A DNA stretch of 50,519 nucleotides from an uncultured Clostridia bacterium (GCA_947165155.1 CAMUZI010000005.1:1-50519), one strand, 5' to 3'. Positions 33,755 to 43,265 are shown, counted from the stretch's first letter. The notes: generated by a model from the letters alone, not told the origin. Program-made: numbers and translations.

Positions 33755-36286
33755 TCACATTTCTGAATTCTTACCATCATTTTCATATATTATGTCTATT
33801 ACTTCAAAATTGTACTCTCTAAATTTAAAATGTAACATTAAAAACCAATCTAGGAAATTTTTTGCACTTCTTATGAAGTATGGATGTATGTTTTCAAACA
33901 TATTCGCTTTTTCCTCAGCTTTTTTCAAATCTCTTTCTGCATTGTATGAGCTTAATACTATATGTAACTCTTCTTTTGCACGTGTTAAAGCAACATAAAG
34001 AAGTCTCATTTCCTCAGAAACGGTTTTATATCTATGTGCAAATTCCATGCATTTTCTTTTGATATTTGTTTTTTTTGTGTTTGATTTAAACGATATTCCA
34101 AATTCTGGATCAAACATAATATCGTCGTATTTTTTTATAAATTCATCACCACATCCTACCAAAAAACATATTGGATATTCTTTCCCCTTCGATTTGTGTA
34201 TGCTCGTTACAGATACCACATCATCTGTCGCAAACACATTTTCAATGGAATCATACGTTTGATTCTCTATATAATCGATTAATCTTTTTATACTTTTACT
34301 ACAATTTTCTTGAGAAAATTTATTAGTAAGATATAAAAATTTAAGGAAGTTATCATTTTTTATATTATAATAATTGCACAATACATCTTCAATTTCATCT
34401 ATGACAAAGAACACAAAATCAACCAAAGAATCGTGTTTGTATCGATATTCTGCTTCATGTGTGAAATCTAAAAACGCTTTAAATTTTCCCTTAATTGAAT
34501 CGTTGTGATTATTACAATATTTTTCAATTGATAGACAAAATTCACAATTATCATCAATTTGTCGCACTTTAGCTAATTCAAAATTACTAAAATTGAATAT
34601 AGGGCTCATCAAAACAGCCACCAAATTTATATCATCGCTTGGAGTTACAATAGCTTGCAGAAGTAAAACCAGATTGTAAATTTCATCACATTTCAACAAA
34701 TCAGATAAATTATTAGATTTGATTTTGATATTTTTTGTCTTAAATGATTTGTGTATTTCATCCGAATATTTATTATAATTTCTGATCAATACACAAAAAT
34801 CTGAAAATTGGATATTTCGACCAAATATTTGTGTCTTAGAAGAAATTTTTTCATTAATAATATCGGCGACAAATTTGATTTCATGAATAATTTTTGCTTT
34901 CTCAGATTCTAAATTTAATAAATAAATATTAATTTTATCATTATTATCTTGTGCATCATCTATAAAAACAAATTTTTCTTCATTTTCATAATCAATCAAA
35001 TTAGTTTTTTTAGTCATAATTTGTGAAAAACAATTGTTTACAAATTTTAAAATTTGTGTGTTGCTTCTGAAGTTTTCATTTAAATTTATTAATAGTGAAC
35101 ATTTTTTTTTATTATAAAAAGCCTCGGGAACAGCACCACGAAATCCATATATACTTTGTTTATAATCACCAACAACGAATAAGTTTTCAGAAATTAGATC
35201 AAAAATACAGTCTTGAATTACATTTACATCTTGATATTCATCAATCAGTACATATTTGTACTTTTTTTTTATATTTTTCCTTATTGTTGAATCATCCCTT
35301 AACAAATCAAGTACCATCAATTCCACATCAGAAAAATCAAAAAAATTATATTTACTTTTGAATTCATAAACTTTATTCTTTATTTTTTGTATAAATTCAT
35401 CCAAAACAGTTGATAAATTTTTATAATTTTCAAAATCAATATCAATTAATTTAATGTCATTTATAATTTTTCTTGAATATTCAATAATTATTTGAACATT
35501 TGATTTAAATTTTGAATTTTTTACAGATTTTAATTTTGAAAAAGAGAATTTATTCAAATTAATGATAAGTTCTATCGAATTATAACTCTGCATTTTTTTT
35601 AACAAATCAAAATCATATTTTATACTTGGTAAATATTTTTCTCGCAACTTCGGGCATAATATACAAAAATCAACTGATTTTTGTAAAAAATCAAGCGCAA
35701 AATTCATATTCATACTTAAATATCTACCCATAAAGGCATAAATATCAATATTTTTAAATTTATTTACATACTTTCCTATAGTAACAAAAATAAAAAATAA
35801 TCTATTTTTTATATCTACGATTGAATTACCACCACATATAATACTAATTTCATCTATTATTTTCTTTAATTTAATATCATTTTTTATATAAATTTTGTCA
35901 ACAGTCCTTTCGAGAATTTTGGATATAATATACAAATTATCTTCTTTACTTAGAATTTGAAATTGAATATCTTTATTATATTTTTTTATTGTATTTAAAC
36001 AAAAACTATCTATTGTACAAAATGATGAATCATCAATGTATTTTAAATAATATTTTATTTTTTGATTGTTATTTATTTTTTTTTTAATTCTATTTTTCAT
36101 CTCAAGAGCTGAATTTTTAGTAAAAGTAACTATTAATAAGTCGTTCAATTTGACCCCACTTTTAAGTAATCTTATTATTCTTTCAACTAAAACCGAAGTT
36201 TTGCCTGAACCCGCCGAAGACGAAACAACAATAAGTTTATTGTCAGCTTCTATTGCTTTTAACTGATTTTTAGTCAAATTTAACAT
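33755..36286 (-). CDS. addA: AddA helicase subunit lacking the nuclease domain
   Basis: An 843-aa UvrD/Rep-family helicase. It shows SSSAGSGKTS (Walker A), then VTFTKNSALEMK, YKYVLIDEYQDVN (Walker B), VGDYKQSIYGFRGA, LNENFRSN, VTSIHKSKGKEYP and LLYVALTRAKEEL. AddA proteins are usually about 1200 aa with a C-terminal RecB-like nuclease; here the chain stops soon after motif VI (KNFLDWFLML) and only 42 bp separate it from ispE. ATG 36286 follows GGAG and overlaps the end of addB by 17 bp. AddAB resects double-strand breaks for recombination. The helicase looks intact; the AddA nuclease is absent. Confidence 0.9.
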   Translation of the reverse strand: MLNLTKNQLKAIEADNKLIVVSSSAGSGKTSVLVERIIRLLKSGVKLNDLLIVTFTKNSALEMKNRIKKKINNNQKIKYYLKYIDDSSFCTIDSFCLNTIKKYNKDIQFQILSKEDNLYIISKILERTVDKIYIKNDIKLKKIIDEISIICGGNSIVDIKNRLFFIFVTIGKYVNKFKNIDIYAFMGRYLSMNMNFALDFLQKSVDFCILCPKLREKYLPSIKYDFDLLKKMQSYNSIELIINLNKFSFSKLKSVKNSKFKSNVQIIIEYSRKIINDIKLIDIDFENYKNLSTVLDEFIQKIKNKVYEFKSKYNFFDFSDVELMVLDLLRDDSTIRKNIKKKYKYVLIDEYQDVNVIQDCIFDLISENLFVVGDYKQSIYGFRGAVPEAFYNKKKCSLLINLNENFRSNTQILKFVNNCFSQIMTKKTNLIDYENEEKFVFIDDAQDNNDKINIYLLNLESEKAKIIHEIKFVADIINEKISSKTQIFGRNIQFSDFCVLIRNYNKYSDEIHKSFKTKNIKIKSNNLSDLLKCDEIYNLVLLLQAIVTPSDDINLVAVLMSPIFNFSNFELAKVRQIDDNCEFCLSIEKYCNNHNDSIKGKFKAFLDFTHEAEYRYKHDSLVDFVFFVIDEIEDVLCNYYNIKNDNFLKFLYLTNKFSQENCSKSIKRLIDYIENQTYDSIENVFATDDVVSVTSIHKSKGKEYPICFLVGCGDEFIKKYDDIMFDPEFGISFKSNTKKTNIKRKCMEFAHRYKTVSEEMRLLYVALTRAKEELHIVLSSYNAERDLKKAEEKANMFENIHPYFIRSAKNFLDWFLMLHFKFREYNFEVIDIIYENDGKNSEM

Positions 36287-38114
36287 TTGTTTTTTTCTCC
36301 ATTTCTTTGTAGATATTGGATAGATCAAATTTTTTAATATCTCTATATATTACACTAAAATTATGACATATCTTATGATATTTACAGTCATTACAACTAT
36401 TTTTTTTATTCATACAAGTCACACAATTTTTAAATTCAAAGTTCAATACATTATTTATGATATTTTTAACCAAAAATGATGAATAGCATAAAACCAATTT
36501 TATCCCCACTTCATCTACATTATAAATCTTATCACATAAGCCCAATGAAACGCCGCTAATTTTCAAATTTTTAGTCAATTCATCTAATTGCTCAGTATTG
36601 TCAATTTCGCCTTTTTTATAAGACATATAAACAGCACCATATTTTTCATAATTATCTAAATTTAACATATCAAGATAAATTATAATCTGCGCTCCAATAC
36701 CATATAAAAAATTATTCAAATTAAATTTTTTTTCACTAGTTTTATAGTCAACGACTAATATTTGCTCGCCTTTTAAATCTATTCTATCGATAATGCCACT
36801 AATACTGACCAATATGCCATCAAAATTTATTTCCTTATGCACTCTCTTTTCCAAAAATATTGTCTTTAATTTTTTTTCTTCACACATTTTTATAATACTT
36901 TTTATAAATAAATCTAAATCAACGGAAATATTTTTGGACATATTCACTATCATATTTGATTGATATATTTTATAAAATCTGTTATTTAAATATTCAAGAA
37001 CTACACCATAAGATTCAACCAATTCACCATTTTCTATGTATTTTTTCATTCCATACTCTAAAACGTGATGCATCAATAAACCATATTCCCTTTTGTCAAA
37101 TTCAAATGCTTTTATTTCCCTTAATTTTAGAATATTTGAACAAAAATAACTAAATGGACACAAATAATATTTTTCTATCTGAGAAATATTAACTTTCAAC
37201 AAATCAGTTCCAAGATCTTTATATTTTCCATCCGTTTTTTTCGAAAACACTCCACCTATTTTAAAGTACTTTTTCTTCTTTGAAAAAAAATTATCTGAAG
37301 ACTCGATTTTCCCTTTTGAATACAAAAAAATCATGTTACTATTTGATGAATCAAACTCAACGTTATACTCATCAGTATTCTCTAAAATAACAAAAATATT
37401 AACAAAATTGTTAAATTTCAAATTTGTTTTTTTTAATAATTCAATATTTTTACCACCTAAATGTATATCTACATTTGAAATCTTATCAATGAATTGTTTC
37501 AAAAAATAGTCAATATTTGCACACTTATCCCCTATTTCACATAAGATTTCATTGAAAAAACCAAAAAATTCCAGTTTATCATATTCGAACTTTCTTGATA
37601 AAAAAATTATCAAATCATACAATCTCTTGTTTTGTACAAAACTTCTAATTTCATCAATTAAATCTACGCACTTCACCTTTATATCATTCAGCCATCTCAT
37701 TCTCGAAATGTTTAATTCATCATCCTCACCTCTATCTATAAAAGGTCTTATGTCAAATTCTTTTGTAAGATCATCCACTCTATACGTTACCAAATAATTT
37801 CTCAAAACACCTAGTTCCTCAATATCTATGTAAGGCACTACCTCTAAAAAATCGATGAAAAAATCAATATCAAAATCAAATTTTATAAACTTCAATAACG
37901 AAATAACAAAAACACAGAAGACATCAGATAACAATGAAAAGCTATAATTTCTATCAAACGAAATGTTATTTTTTTTGAAAAGTGACGACACATATCCGTC
38001 GTATTCCGCAATATTTTTGTGTACTATGCAACATTTATCCTTAGGACTTTCCAATATCTTATCAACTATGAACCGATAGCACTCTAAAACGTTATCTAAC
38101 TCAACTCTATTCAA
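36270..38114 (-). CDS. addB: AddB nuclease subunit lacking the N-terminal helicase-like domain
   Basis: A 614-aa protein; AddB is usually about 1100-1170 aa. The P-loop region at the normal N-terminus is missing: the chain begins at the part corresponding to AddB's middle (ECYRFIVDKILES...). The C-terminal nuclease is complete: CPFSYFCSNIL, GLLMHHVLEYG, GIIDRIDLKG...VVDYKT, YGIGAQIIIYL, and a CNDCKYHKIC block. The CPF cysteine and C-x2-C-x5-C agree with the four iron-sulphur ligands of AddB. The start is TTG 38114 with GGAG upstream; spoIIR ends 24 bp before it, so no missing part is nearby. Confidence 0.86.
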   Translation of the reverse strand: MNRVELDNVLECYRFIVDKILESPKDKCCIVHKNIAEYDGYVSSLFKKNNISFDRNYSFSLLSDVFCVFVISLLKFIKFDFDIDFFIDFLEVVPYIDIEELGVLRNYLVTYRVDDLTKEFDIRPFIDRGEDDELNISRMRWLNDIKVKCVDLIDEIRSFVQNKRLYDLIIFLSRKFEYDKLEFFGFFNEILCEIGDKCANIDYFLKQFIDKISNVDIHLGGKNIELLKKTNLKFNNFVNIFVILENTDEYNVEFDSSNSNMIFLYSKGKIESSDNFFSKKKKYFKIGGVFSKKTDGKYKDLGTDLLKVNISQIEKYYLCPFSYFCSNILKLREIKAFEFDKREYGLLMHHVLEYGMKKYIENGELVESYGVVLEYLNNRFYKIYQSNMIVNMSKNISVDLDLFIKSIIKMCEEKKLKTIFLEKRVHKEINFDGILVSISGIIDRIDLKGEQILVVDYKTSEKKFNLNNFLYGIGAQIIIYLDMLNLDNYEKYGAVYMSYKKGEIDNTEQLDELTKNLKISGVSLGLCDKIYNVDEVGIKLVLCYSSFLVKNIINNVLNFEFKNCVTCMNKKNSCNDCKYHKICHNFSVIYRDIKKFDLSNIYKEMEKKTNVKFD

Positions 38115-38138
38115 ATATTTTCTCCAATAACTATATAT

Positions 38139-38750
38139 CTATGCATTATGCCTAAAAAATCTATGAATTCGATTTACAACCTCTACAATTTTGAATTCTA
38201 CCTCATATTTATCTTTATTTTCAACCAGCTCCGATTCACTCTCTGAAAAGCCGTTAGTTTCTACCTTATCTTCGGCTGCTCCAACACACATCGGGGGGAA
38301 CAGTACACACCACCAATTTTTCCCTCTTCCCTCCCCTATCTTTATTTTTAAAGAATCATAATCTCCCGCTGGGAGAATTAAATTTTCATATTCTCTGTTA
38401 TTGAAATTACTTTTACACACTTCCAAAGAAACATCATAATTCGAGCCACTACTTTCAACCTCATTTTTTGCAATTTCTCCTAGAGTATCGATATTATCGC
38501 AAACGAATTTCTTAGTTTCCTCTAGGTTAAAAAGTTTTTGCATTTTCAATTTTCGCAAAATAGCATCCCTGACTTTCAACTTCAATCTTTGATCTTCATC
38601 AGAATCTGAATTCGCGATTATATGTAGTCGAAAAACATCATCCTTTATCTTATCACATTTGGATTGAAAATTCACAAATGAACATAATATCGACAGTATA
38701 AAACCCATGAATATGGATTTTTCGTATAAATTAAATTTTAAACTTGACAT
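38139..38750 (-). CDS. spoIIR: Stage II sporulation protein R
   Basis: A 203-aa protein, the forespore signal that triggers processing of pro-sigma-E by SpoIIGA in the mother cell. After a membrane-spanning or signal segment (IFMGFILSILCSFV) it reads FRLHIIANSDSDEDQRLKLK, then ILPAGDYDSLKIKIGEGRG and KNWWCVLFPPMC, the family signatures. The C-terminal 60 residues are variable. ATG 38750 follows GGGAG. It lies upstream of addB on the same strand, 24 bp apart, possibly co-transcribed. No damage is visible. Confidence 0.92.
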   Translation of the reverse strand: MSSLKFNLYEKSIFMGFILSILCSFVNFQSKCDKIKDDVFRLHIIANSDSDEDQRLKLKVRDAILRKLKMQKLFNLEETKKFVCDNIDTLGEIAKNEVESSGSNYDVSLEVCKSNFNNREYENLILPAGDYDSLKIKIGEGRGKNWWCVLFPPMCVGAAEDKVETNGFSESESELVENKDKYEVEFKIVEVVNRIHRFFRHNA

Positions 38751-38879
38751 AAAAACACTCCCAAAACGATTTTGAACTCAAAACTATTCTGGGAACTTTC
38801 GTCCTTATTTATTCAATCCAATAAAATAATTTTCTTTAAAAAATAAAGAATCCTCCTCTGCGCAATTTCGTTTTTAAGC

Positions 38880-39238
38880 GGATATACATAACCCAAACTA
38901 TACATCCAAGTTTTGCTGCTATCGGACATGCACTACCACACGCGACACAATTGCTCCATTTTATCAAATCATAATAATAAATCTAAATTCTAAGTAAAAA
39001 AATTATGTTCTCATTTGTGAGGTTCCTTTCTCACGCAGATATGTAGATTCTAAATCAGAGATTCCAAGTTTTACCGCTATCGAATATTCACTACCACATA
39101 TGACACAATTGCTCCATTTTATCAAATCATAATAATAAATCTAAACTCTAAGTAAAAAAATTATGTTCTCATTTGTGAGGTTCCTTTCTCACGCAGATAT
39201 GTAGATTCTAAATCAGAGATTCCAAGTTTTACCGCTAG
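38880..39238. repeat. 158-bp tandem copies of the 3' end of the HD gene
   Basis: Bases 39003-39080 repeat almost exactly at 39161-39238, and GACACAATTGCTCCATTTT at 38944 recurs at 39102, both with a 158-bp period. Each copy on the minus strand encodes the end of the HD protein (KLGISDLESTYLREKGTSQM in the second). The copies also carry NCVICGS or NCVACGS, not present in the main gene. Unit 1 is the most diverged. The array fills the gap between spoIIR and the HD gene. Confidence 0.88.
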
Positions 39239-39739
39239 CGGATATTTGTCATATGCAATTCCTACCGCATAACTTCCTCCCTTTATCGAATCATCAAATC
39301 CTGACATATGCCACCTTATCGCCATTGCCTCGTTTAACTTGAGTTTCATAAAACGCTCTATAAGAAATACGGATTTTTCTCCATGTCCGTAAGGAAACGA
39401 ATCCTCAATTGAATAATACGGAACTTGTTCCCATCTTCCAAATTCATTCTTTGCATTTCTCATAGAAAGCTTATAAAAATTAACTTTACATACGTCATGC
39501 AACAACGCGCAAATTGCAAATGACTCTTCACTATCATCAGGCTCAAAGTGCTTCTCCCTCAGAACTTCATACACCTTGACACTATGCTCAACAAGACCAC
39601 CCTCGCACGCACAATGATATTTAGTACTCGCAGGAGCCACAAAAAAATCAGATTCTTCAAGCCAAGAAAGTAACTTATCTGCTCCCTCACGTTTTATATT
39701 CGAATTATAGATATCTAAAAACCTATCTTTATAATCCAT
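39161..39739 (-). CDS. HD-domain hydrolase
   Basis: A 192-aa HD-superfamily protein with HSVKVYEVL, ALLHDVCK and the later histidine in RWHMSGFDD, which together form the metal-binding site. It may act on nucleotides or phosphodiesters; the substrate is unknown. ATG 39739 follows AAGGATATT. The last 20 codons lie in the tandem repeat, so the natural C-terminus may have been altered by duplication. It is 17 bp downstream of the AbrB-type gene and probably co-transcribed. Confidence 0.8.
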   Translation of the reverse strand: MDYKDRFLDIYNSNIKREGADKLLSWLEESDFFVAPASTKYHCACEGGLVEHSVKVYEVLREKHFEPDDSEESFAICALLHDVCKVNFYKLSMRNAKNEFGRWEQVPYYSIEDSFPYGHGEKSVFLIERFMKLKLNEAMAIRWHMSGFDDSIKGGSYAVGIAYDKYPLAVKLGISDLESTYLREKGTSQMRT

Positions 39740-39755
39740 AATATCCTTTCAAAAA

Positions 39756-40019
39756 TTACTCAACCAAATTAGATAAATGCTTCACGCAACTTTTGCAAAC
39801 CAATTTATCTTTGAATTTTATCAGATTGTCATAAGATTCGCAAAACAAGCATACATTTACATATTTCCTTATGATTATACTACTGGAATTACTGACAAAG
39901 AACTCAAGCGCATCCCCTTCCGCTATGTCCAAATTCCGTCTTATTTCTTTTGGAATAACTATTCTTCCGAGCTCATCGATTCTTCTTACACCAATTTTTT
40001 CTAATCGTTCGTCGTGCAC
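39756..40019 (-). CDS. AbrB/SpoVT-family transition-state regulator
   Basis: An 87-aa DNA-binding protein. The N-terminal swapped-hairpin domain reads VRRIDELGRIVIPKEIRRNL then IAEGDALEFFV. The C-terminal part has CLFCES...LVCKSC, a probable zinc pair. Such regulators control the switch to stationary phase and sporulation. The start is GTG 40019 with GGAGGATA just upstream. It is divergent from spmA, so it may regulate the spm genes (inference). AbrB and SpoVT cannot be separated by eye; the short length favours AbrB. Confidence 0.85.
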   Translation of the reverse strand: MHDERLEKIGVRRIDELGRIVIPKEIRRNLDIAEGDALEFFVSNSSSIIIRKYVNVCLFCESYDNLIKFKDKLVCKSCVKHLSNLVE

Positions 40020-40135
40020 CTATCCTCCAGTAATAAAACAAAAATGAAATTAATACTCTTAATCACGGTCTGGAATTCTAAATTTAATGTCAAAAAATGT
40101 CAAATTTTACAAATTATTGCCAAAAAAGAGGGAAA

Positions 40136-40735
40136 ATGATCGGAATTATCTGGGCTTTTATGATTATCTCAAGCATAACATGCGCACTTTTCAGTAACTG
40201 CGCAAATGATCTTTGTAATGCCATAATCGAAGGCTCGAAACAATCGATAAATATAATGATTATAATATCGGGATCAATTATTTTTTGGTCGGGAATTATG
40301 AAAATCGCGCAAGATAGTAAATTCACAAAGTTCGTATCTAGATTATTTTCACCCATTCTGAAGATACTATTCAAAGATTACGTTGATAAACCCGATATCA
40401 TAGAGCCTATGTGTATAAATATCGTTTCAAATTTGCTGAGCTTAAGTAATGCTGCAACACCCTCCGGAATTGAAACAATGAAAAAGATGAAGAAACATGG
40501 ACTAATCGAATCAAATATGATGAAATTTCTTCTCATAAACATATCATGCGTCCAACTTTCGCCCAATTTTTTAATCATATCAAGAAAGCAATTTGGAGCT
40601 CAAAACCCTTATGAGATACTTCCTAAAATATGGCTCTGTTCACTAGTTTACCTTTTAATTGGAATATTTCTAATTAATGTATTTTCTAAAAAATCAAAAA
40701 AAGAAAGAATACTTAAAACTTGTTTGAAAACATAA
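40136..40735 (+). CDS. spmA: Spore maturation protein A
   Basis: A 199-aa membrane protein with about five hydrophobic helices, of the nucleoside-recognition (Gate) family. NAATPSGIETMKKMKK and the PEILFKDY...IMEP-like middle are typical of SpmA. In Bacillus it is needed for spore-core dehydration and heat resistance. ATG 40136 follows AGAGGG. Its last codons were copied 122 bp downstream when the gap to spmB was duplicated. Confidence 0.88.
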   Translation: MIGIIWAFMIISSITCALFSNCANDLCNAIIEGSKQSINIMIIISGSIIFWSGIMKIAQDSKFTKFVSRLFSPILKILFKDYVDKPDIIEPMCINIVSNLLSLSNAATPSGIETMKKMKKHGLIESNMMKFLLINISCVQLSPNFLIISRKQFGAQNPYEILPKIWLCSLVYLLIGIFLINVFSKKSKKERILKTCLKT

Positions 40736-40857
40736 AGACTTCCCTTATCACTCCCAGGAATACTTTCCAAAAATATGTTTCTTATCATTATTTTATAAAT
40801 ATATTTTTTAAAAAATACAAAAATGAAAGGATGCTTAAAACTTGTTTGAAAACGTAG
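40690..40857. repeat. 122-bp-period duplication at the spmA-spmB junction
   Basis: CTTAAAACTTGTTTGAAAAC occurs at 40712 (end of spmA) and 40834 (start of spmB), with related flanks such as TTCTAAAAAATCAAAAAAAG / TTTTAAAAAATACAAAAATG. The original junction probably overlapped; the duplication separated the two genes. Confidence 0.82.
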
Positions 40858-41351
40858 GAACTTTAGTTCCGATAATGCTTATATTTCTAATTCTAATTTT
40901 CGCATTCAAAAATAAAATAAATATCTTTAGTTCCTTTCTGAATGGCGCATCAGAAGGCTTAAGTTGTATAATTTCAATTCTCCCCATAATGGTAGCACTA
41001 GTGACATCCGTGGAAATGATGAAATCTTCGGGACTAGTGAATATAATGACTAATCTTTTTTCACCTATAACCTCTACTTTTAATTTTCCTCCAGAGTGTA
41101 TACCATTGGTTATCATGAAACCTATTTCAGGCTCAGGCTCAAACGCAATTTTATATTCACTTTTACAAAAATATGGATCTGAAAGTAGAATCGGAGAAAT
41201 TGCCTCTATGATATCGTGTTCAAGTGAGGCAATCATATACATAGTTTCGACATACTGCGGAGCCGTTAGAATAAAAGATACAAAAAAGATAATAGTTTAT
41301 TCGACAATATCATTTATTTTTTCGGTAGTATGCGCTTCTTTTATTTGCTGA
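40842..41351 (+). CDS. spmB: Spore maturation protein B
   Basis: A 169-aa partner of SpmA with four to five membrane helices. It contains FLNGASEGL, PITSTFNFPPECIPLVIMKP and GSGSNAILYS, typical of SpmB. The start is TTG 40842; AAAGGATG lies 10-16 bp upstream, somewhat distant. The upstream duplicate of the spmA end supplies this start. It would be transcribed with spmA. Confidence 0.86.
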   Translation: MFENVGTLVPIMLIFLILIFAFKNKINIFSSFLNGASEGLSCIISILPIMVALVTSVEMMKSSGLVNIMTNLFSPITSTFNFPPECIPLVIMKPISGSGSNAILYSLLQKYGSESRIGEIASMISCSSEAIIYIVSTYCGAVRIKDTKKIIVYSTISFIFSVVCASFIC

Positions 41352-41474
41352 TTCCCCCCGTTACATTGTAAGATAAAATTGAAAATTATGAGTAACTAGA
41401 ATAAATGCAATATGGTAACTTATTTGATAATATTATCTATTTTTTGGTAATATATGCTTTTTTGATATGCTAAC
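41290..41474. repeat. 122-bp-period duplication of the spmB 3' end
   Basis: Bases 41290-41352, ending spmB, resemble 41412-41474 at roughly three quarters of positions (TATTTTTTCGGTAGTATGCG against TATTTTTTGGTAATATATGC). The second copy overlaps the convergent nhaC 3' end. The period equals that at the spmA-spmB junction. Confidence 0.7.
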
Positions 41475-42965
41475 TGTTTTCTTATTTAAAATATACGTAA
41501 AAATCACAATAATAAACACAGGTACCAAATAAGATATAAATAAATTTGTAAAAGGATATATTAGAAAAGATATACCAGAAACAAATGCTGTGAATAACGC
41601 ATATGGAATTTGGCTAGATATATGATCCATATGCTTGCAACCTGCTCCAATAGAAGCGATCATCCCAGAGTTTGAAATCGGAGAACAATTTACCCCTGCA
41701 ACCGAGCCAGAAAGAATCGAAGATACTGATAGTATTAGGATAGACTGATCTACCCCAGCAAAAACTGAGGATATTATCGGAATTAATAACATGAAAGTTC
41801 CCCATGAAGAGCCTATTGAAAACGATAAAAATGACGAAAGTAAAAATGATATAAATGGTATAAATTTGCTTGAAATACTTGAACTCATAATTAGATTCTT
41901 TATGTATTCATTTATCATAAGATTGTCTTTACATATCGACGATATGCTCCACGCTAAAATTAGCATTGCACTCGTTGAAGTCATAGATTTAAAACCCTCG
42001 GTAACTGAAGACATAAATTTTTCAAATGACATTTTTCTTGGTACAAATCTAATTAAACAAAATAATATCGCAATAAAAGATCCAAACGTGAGAGACAAAT
42101 CTATATTTGTTCTTCTCAGTAGTGTAGAAAAGTCTCGAATATTCTCTGAAAAAAATCCACTTGTCTCAAATATCATGAATATGGTTACCAGTATCAAAAC
42201 CAGTATCGGCAAAATAAGGTCTGAGACTTTTGAATCTTTACTATCATCTCTTCGTTCATTATTTTCTTCCTCAAGAGACGACATATCTTTCCCGTCGCTT
42301 AAACTCCTTTGAAACTTATTCATAACTCCAAGATTATTCTTACAAAATGAGAAAGATACTGCAGATACGACGGAAAATATCGCATAAAAATTAAGAGGTA
42401 TAGATTTTATAAAAACTTCCATTGAATTATCCATAAAAATACATGAAATTATAGCTGCAGTCCAGCTTGAAAAAGGAATCAATAAACAGAGTTGCGATGA
42501 GGTCATATCTAACAAATACGCTAATTTTGCTCGGCATACCCCATTCCTATCACAGATCGGACGCATTATATTTCCAACTGTCAAAGACATAAAAACATCG
42601 TCAATTGAGCATATAAAAGAGAGAAACAAACTCAATAATTGAGAGGAAACTGGAGATTTTATTTTCTTACGTGCCCAATTTGCACATCCGCTAGAGCTTC
42701 CAGAAGATGACATTATCTCAGATATAGCCCCCAACAAAGAGCTAAATATTATAACCGAAACTCCTCCAGACATATTCTCACACAAAAGTGAAAATACAAA
42801 ACTTATCGAATCAGTAACCCCAATATGAGCAGTAATTCCATAGATAAAAGTTCCGACAAGTATTCCAACAACCAGAGAAGATATAATCTCCTTAAATATC
42901 AGAGCAAACAAAATTGAAACAATAGGCGGAACAATAGACCATATTCCCGCATAAACAGGTTCCAT
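41433..42965 (-). CDS. nhaC: NhaC-type Na+/H+ antiporter
   Basis: A 510-aa membrane protein with about eleven helices. It starts MEPVYAGIWSIVPPIVSILF and contains IFSSLLGAISEIMSSSG, FLSFICSIDDVFMSLTVG, SFSIGSSWGTFMLLIPII and GSVAGVNCSPISNSGMIAS, which fit NhaC-type antiporters. It exchanges Na+ for protons. ATG 42965 follows GAAAGGAAG. The C-terminal end overlaps the duplicated spmB piece, so its last residues may be altered. Confidence 0.85.
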   Translation of the reverse strand: MEPVYAGIWSIVPPIVSILFALIFKEIISSLVVGILVGTFIYGITAHIGVTDSISFVFSLLCENMSGGVSVIIFSSLLGAISEIMSSSGSSSGCANWARKKIKSPVSSQLLSLFLSFICSIDDVFMSLTVGNIMRPICDRNGVCRAKLAYLLDMTSSQLCLLIPFSSWTAAIISCIFMDNSMEVFIKSIPLNFYAIFSVVSAVSFSFCKNNLGVMNKFQRSLSDGKDMSSLEEENNERRDDSKDSKVSDLILPILVLILVTIFMIFETSGFFSENIRDFSTLLRRTNIDLSLTFGSFIAILFCLIRFVPRKMSFEKFMSSVTEGFKSMTSTSAMLILAWSISSICKDNLMINEYIKNLIMSSSISSKFIPFISFLLSSFLSFSIGSSWGTFMLLIPIISSVFAGVDQSILILSVSSILSGSVAGVNCSPISNSGMIASIGAGCKHMDHISSQIPYALFTAFVSGISFLIYPFTNLFISYLVPVFIIVIFTYILNKKTVSISKKHILPKNR

Positions 42966-43047
42966 AAACTTCCTTTCTTCGACATTTCTAAAATAAATAA
43001 AAGATTCACACCACACGAGAATCAAAAAATAGAACTATCGACAATGC

Positions 43048-43200
43048 TTATACATTTTTTTCTTCTTTAAATGCTCTCGGGTTTCTTTTTTGAATTCCTA
43101 AGAACACAAAAACAATCAAGACACTGTTTACTAGCCATACCACTTTAGATACCCTATCCTCTGATAGTACCCCACCGTATATTTCTTGGCACATACTCAT
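43048..43200 (-). CDS. Possible 50-aa membrane peptide or gene fragment
   Basis: ATG 43200 opens MSMCQEIYGGVLSEDRVSK, then a hydrophobic stretch VVWLVNSVLIVFVFLGIQ and RNPRAFKEE. No good ribosome site is seen. It lies between the substrate-binding protein and nhaC on their strand. Amino-acid composition looks protein-like, so a small membrane protein or a relic of a transporter subunit is possible. Confidence 0.3.
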   Translation of the reverse strand: MSMCQEIYGGVLSEDRVSKVVWLVNSVLIVFVFLGIQKRNPRAFKEEKNV

Positions 43201-43265
43201 TTTTAGAAACATCTTTTATCTATTTTTTTGTCTTTTACAATCTTCTTTGATATCCAACCATTTTA

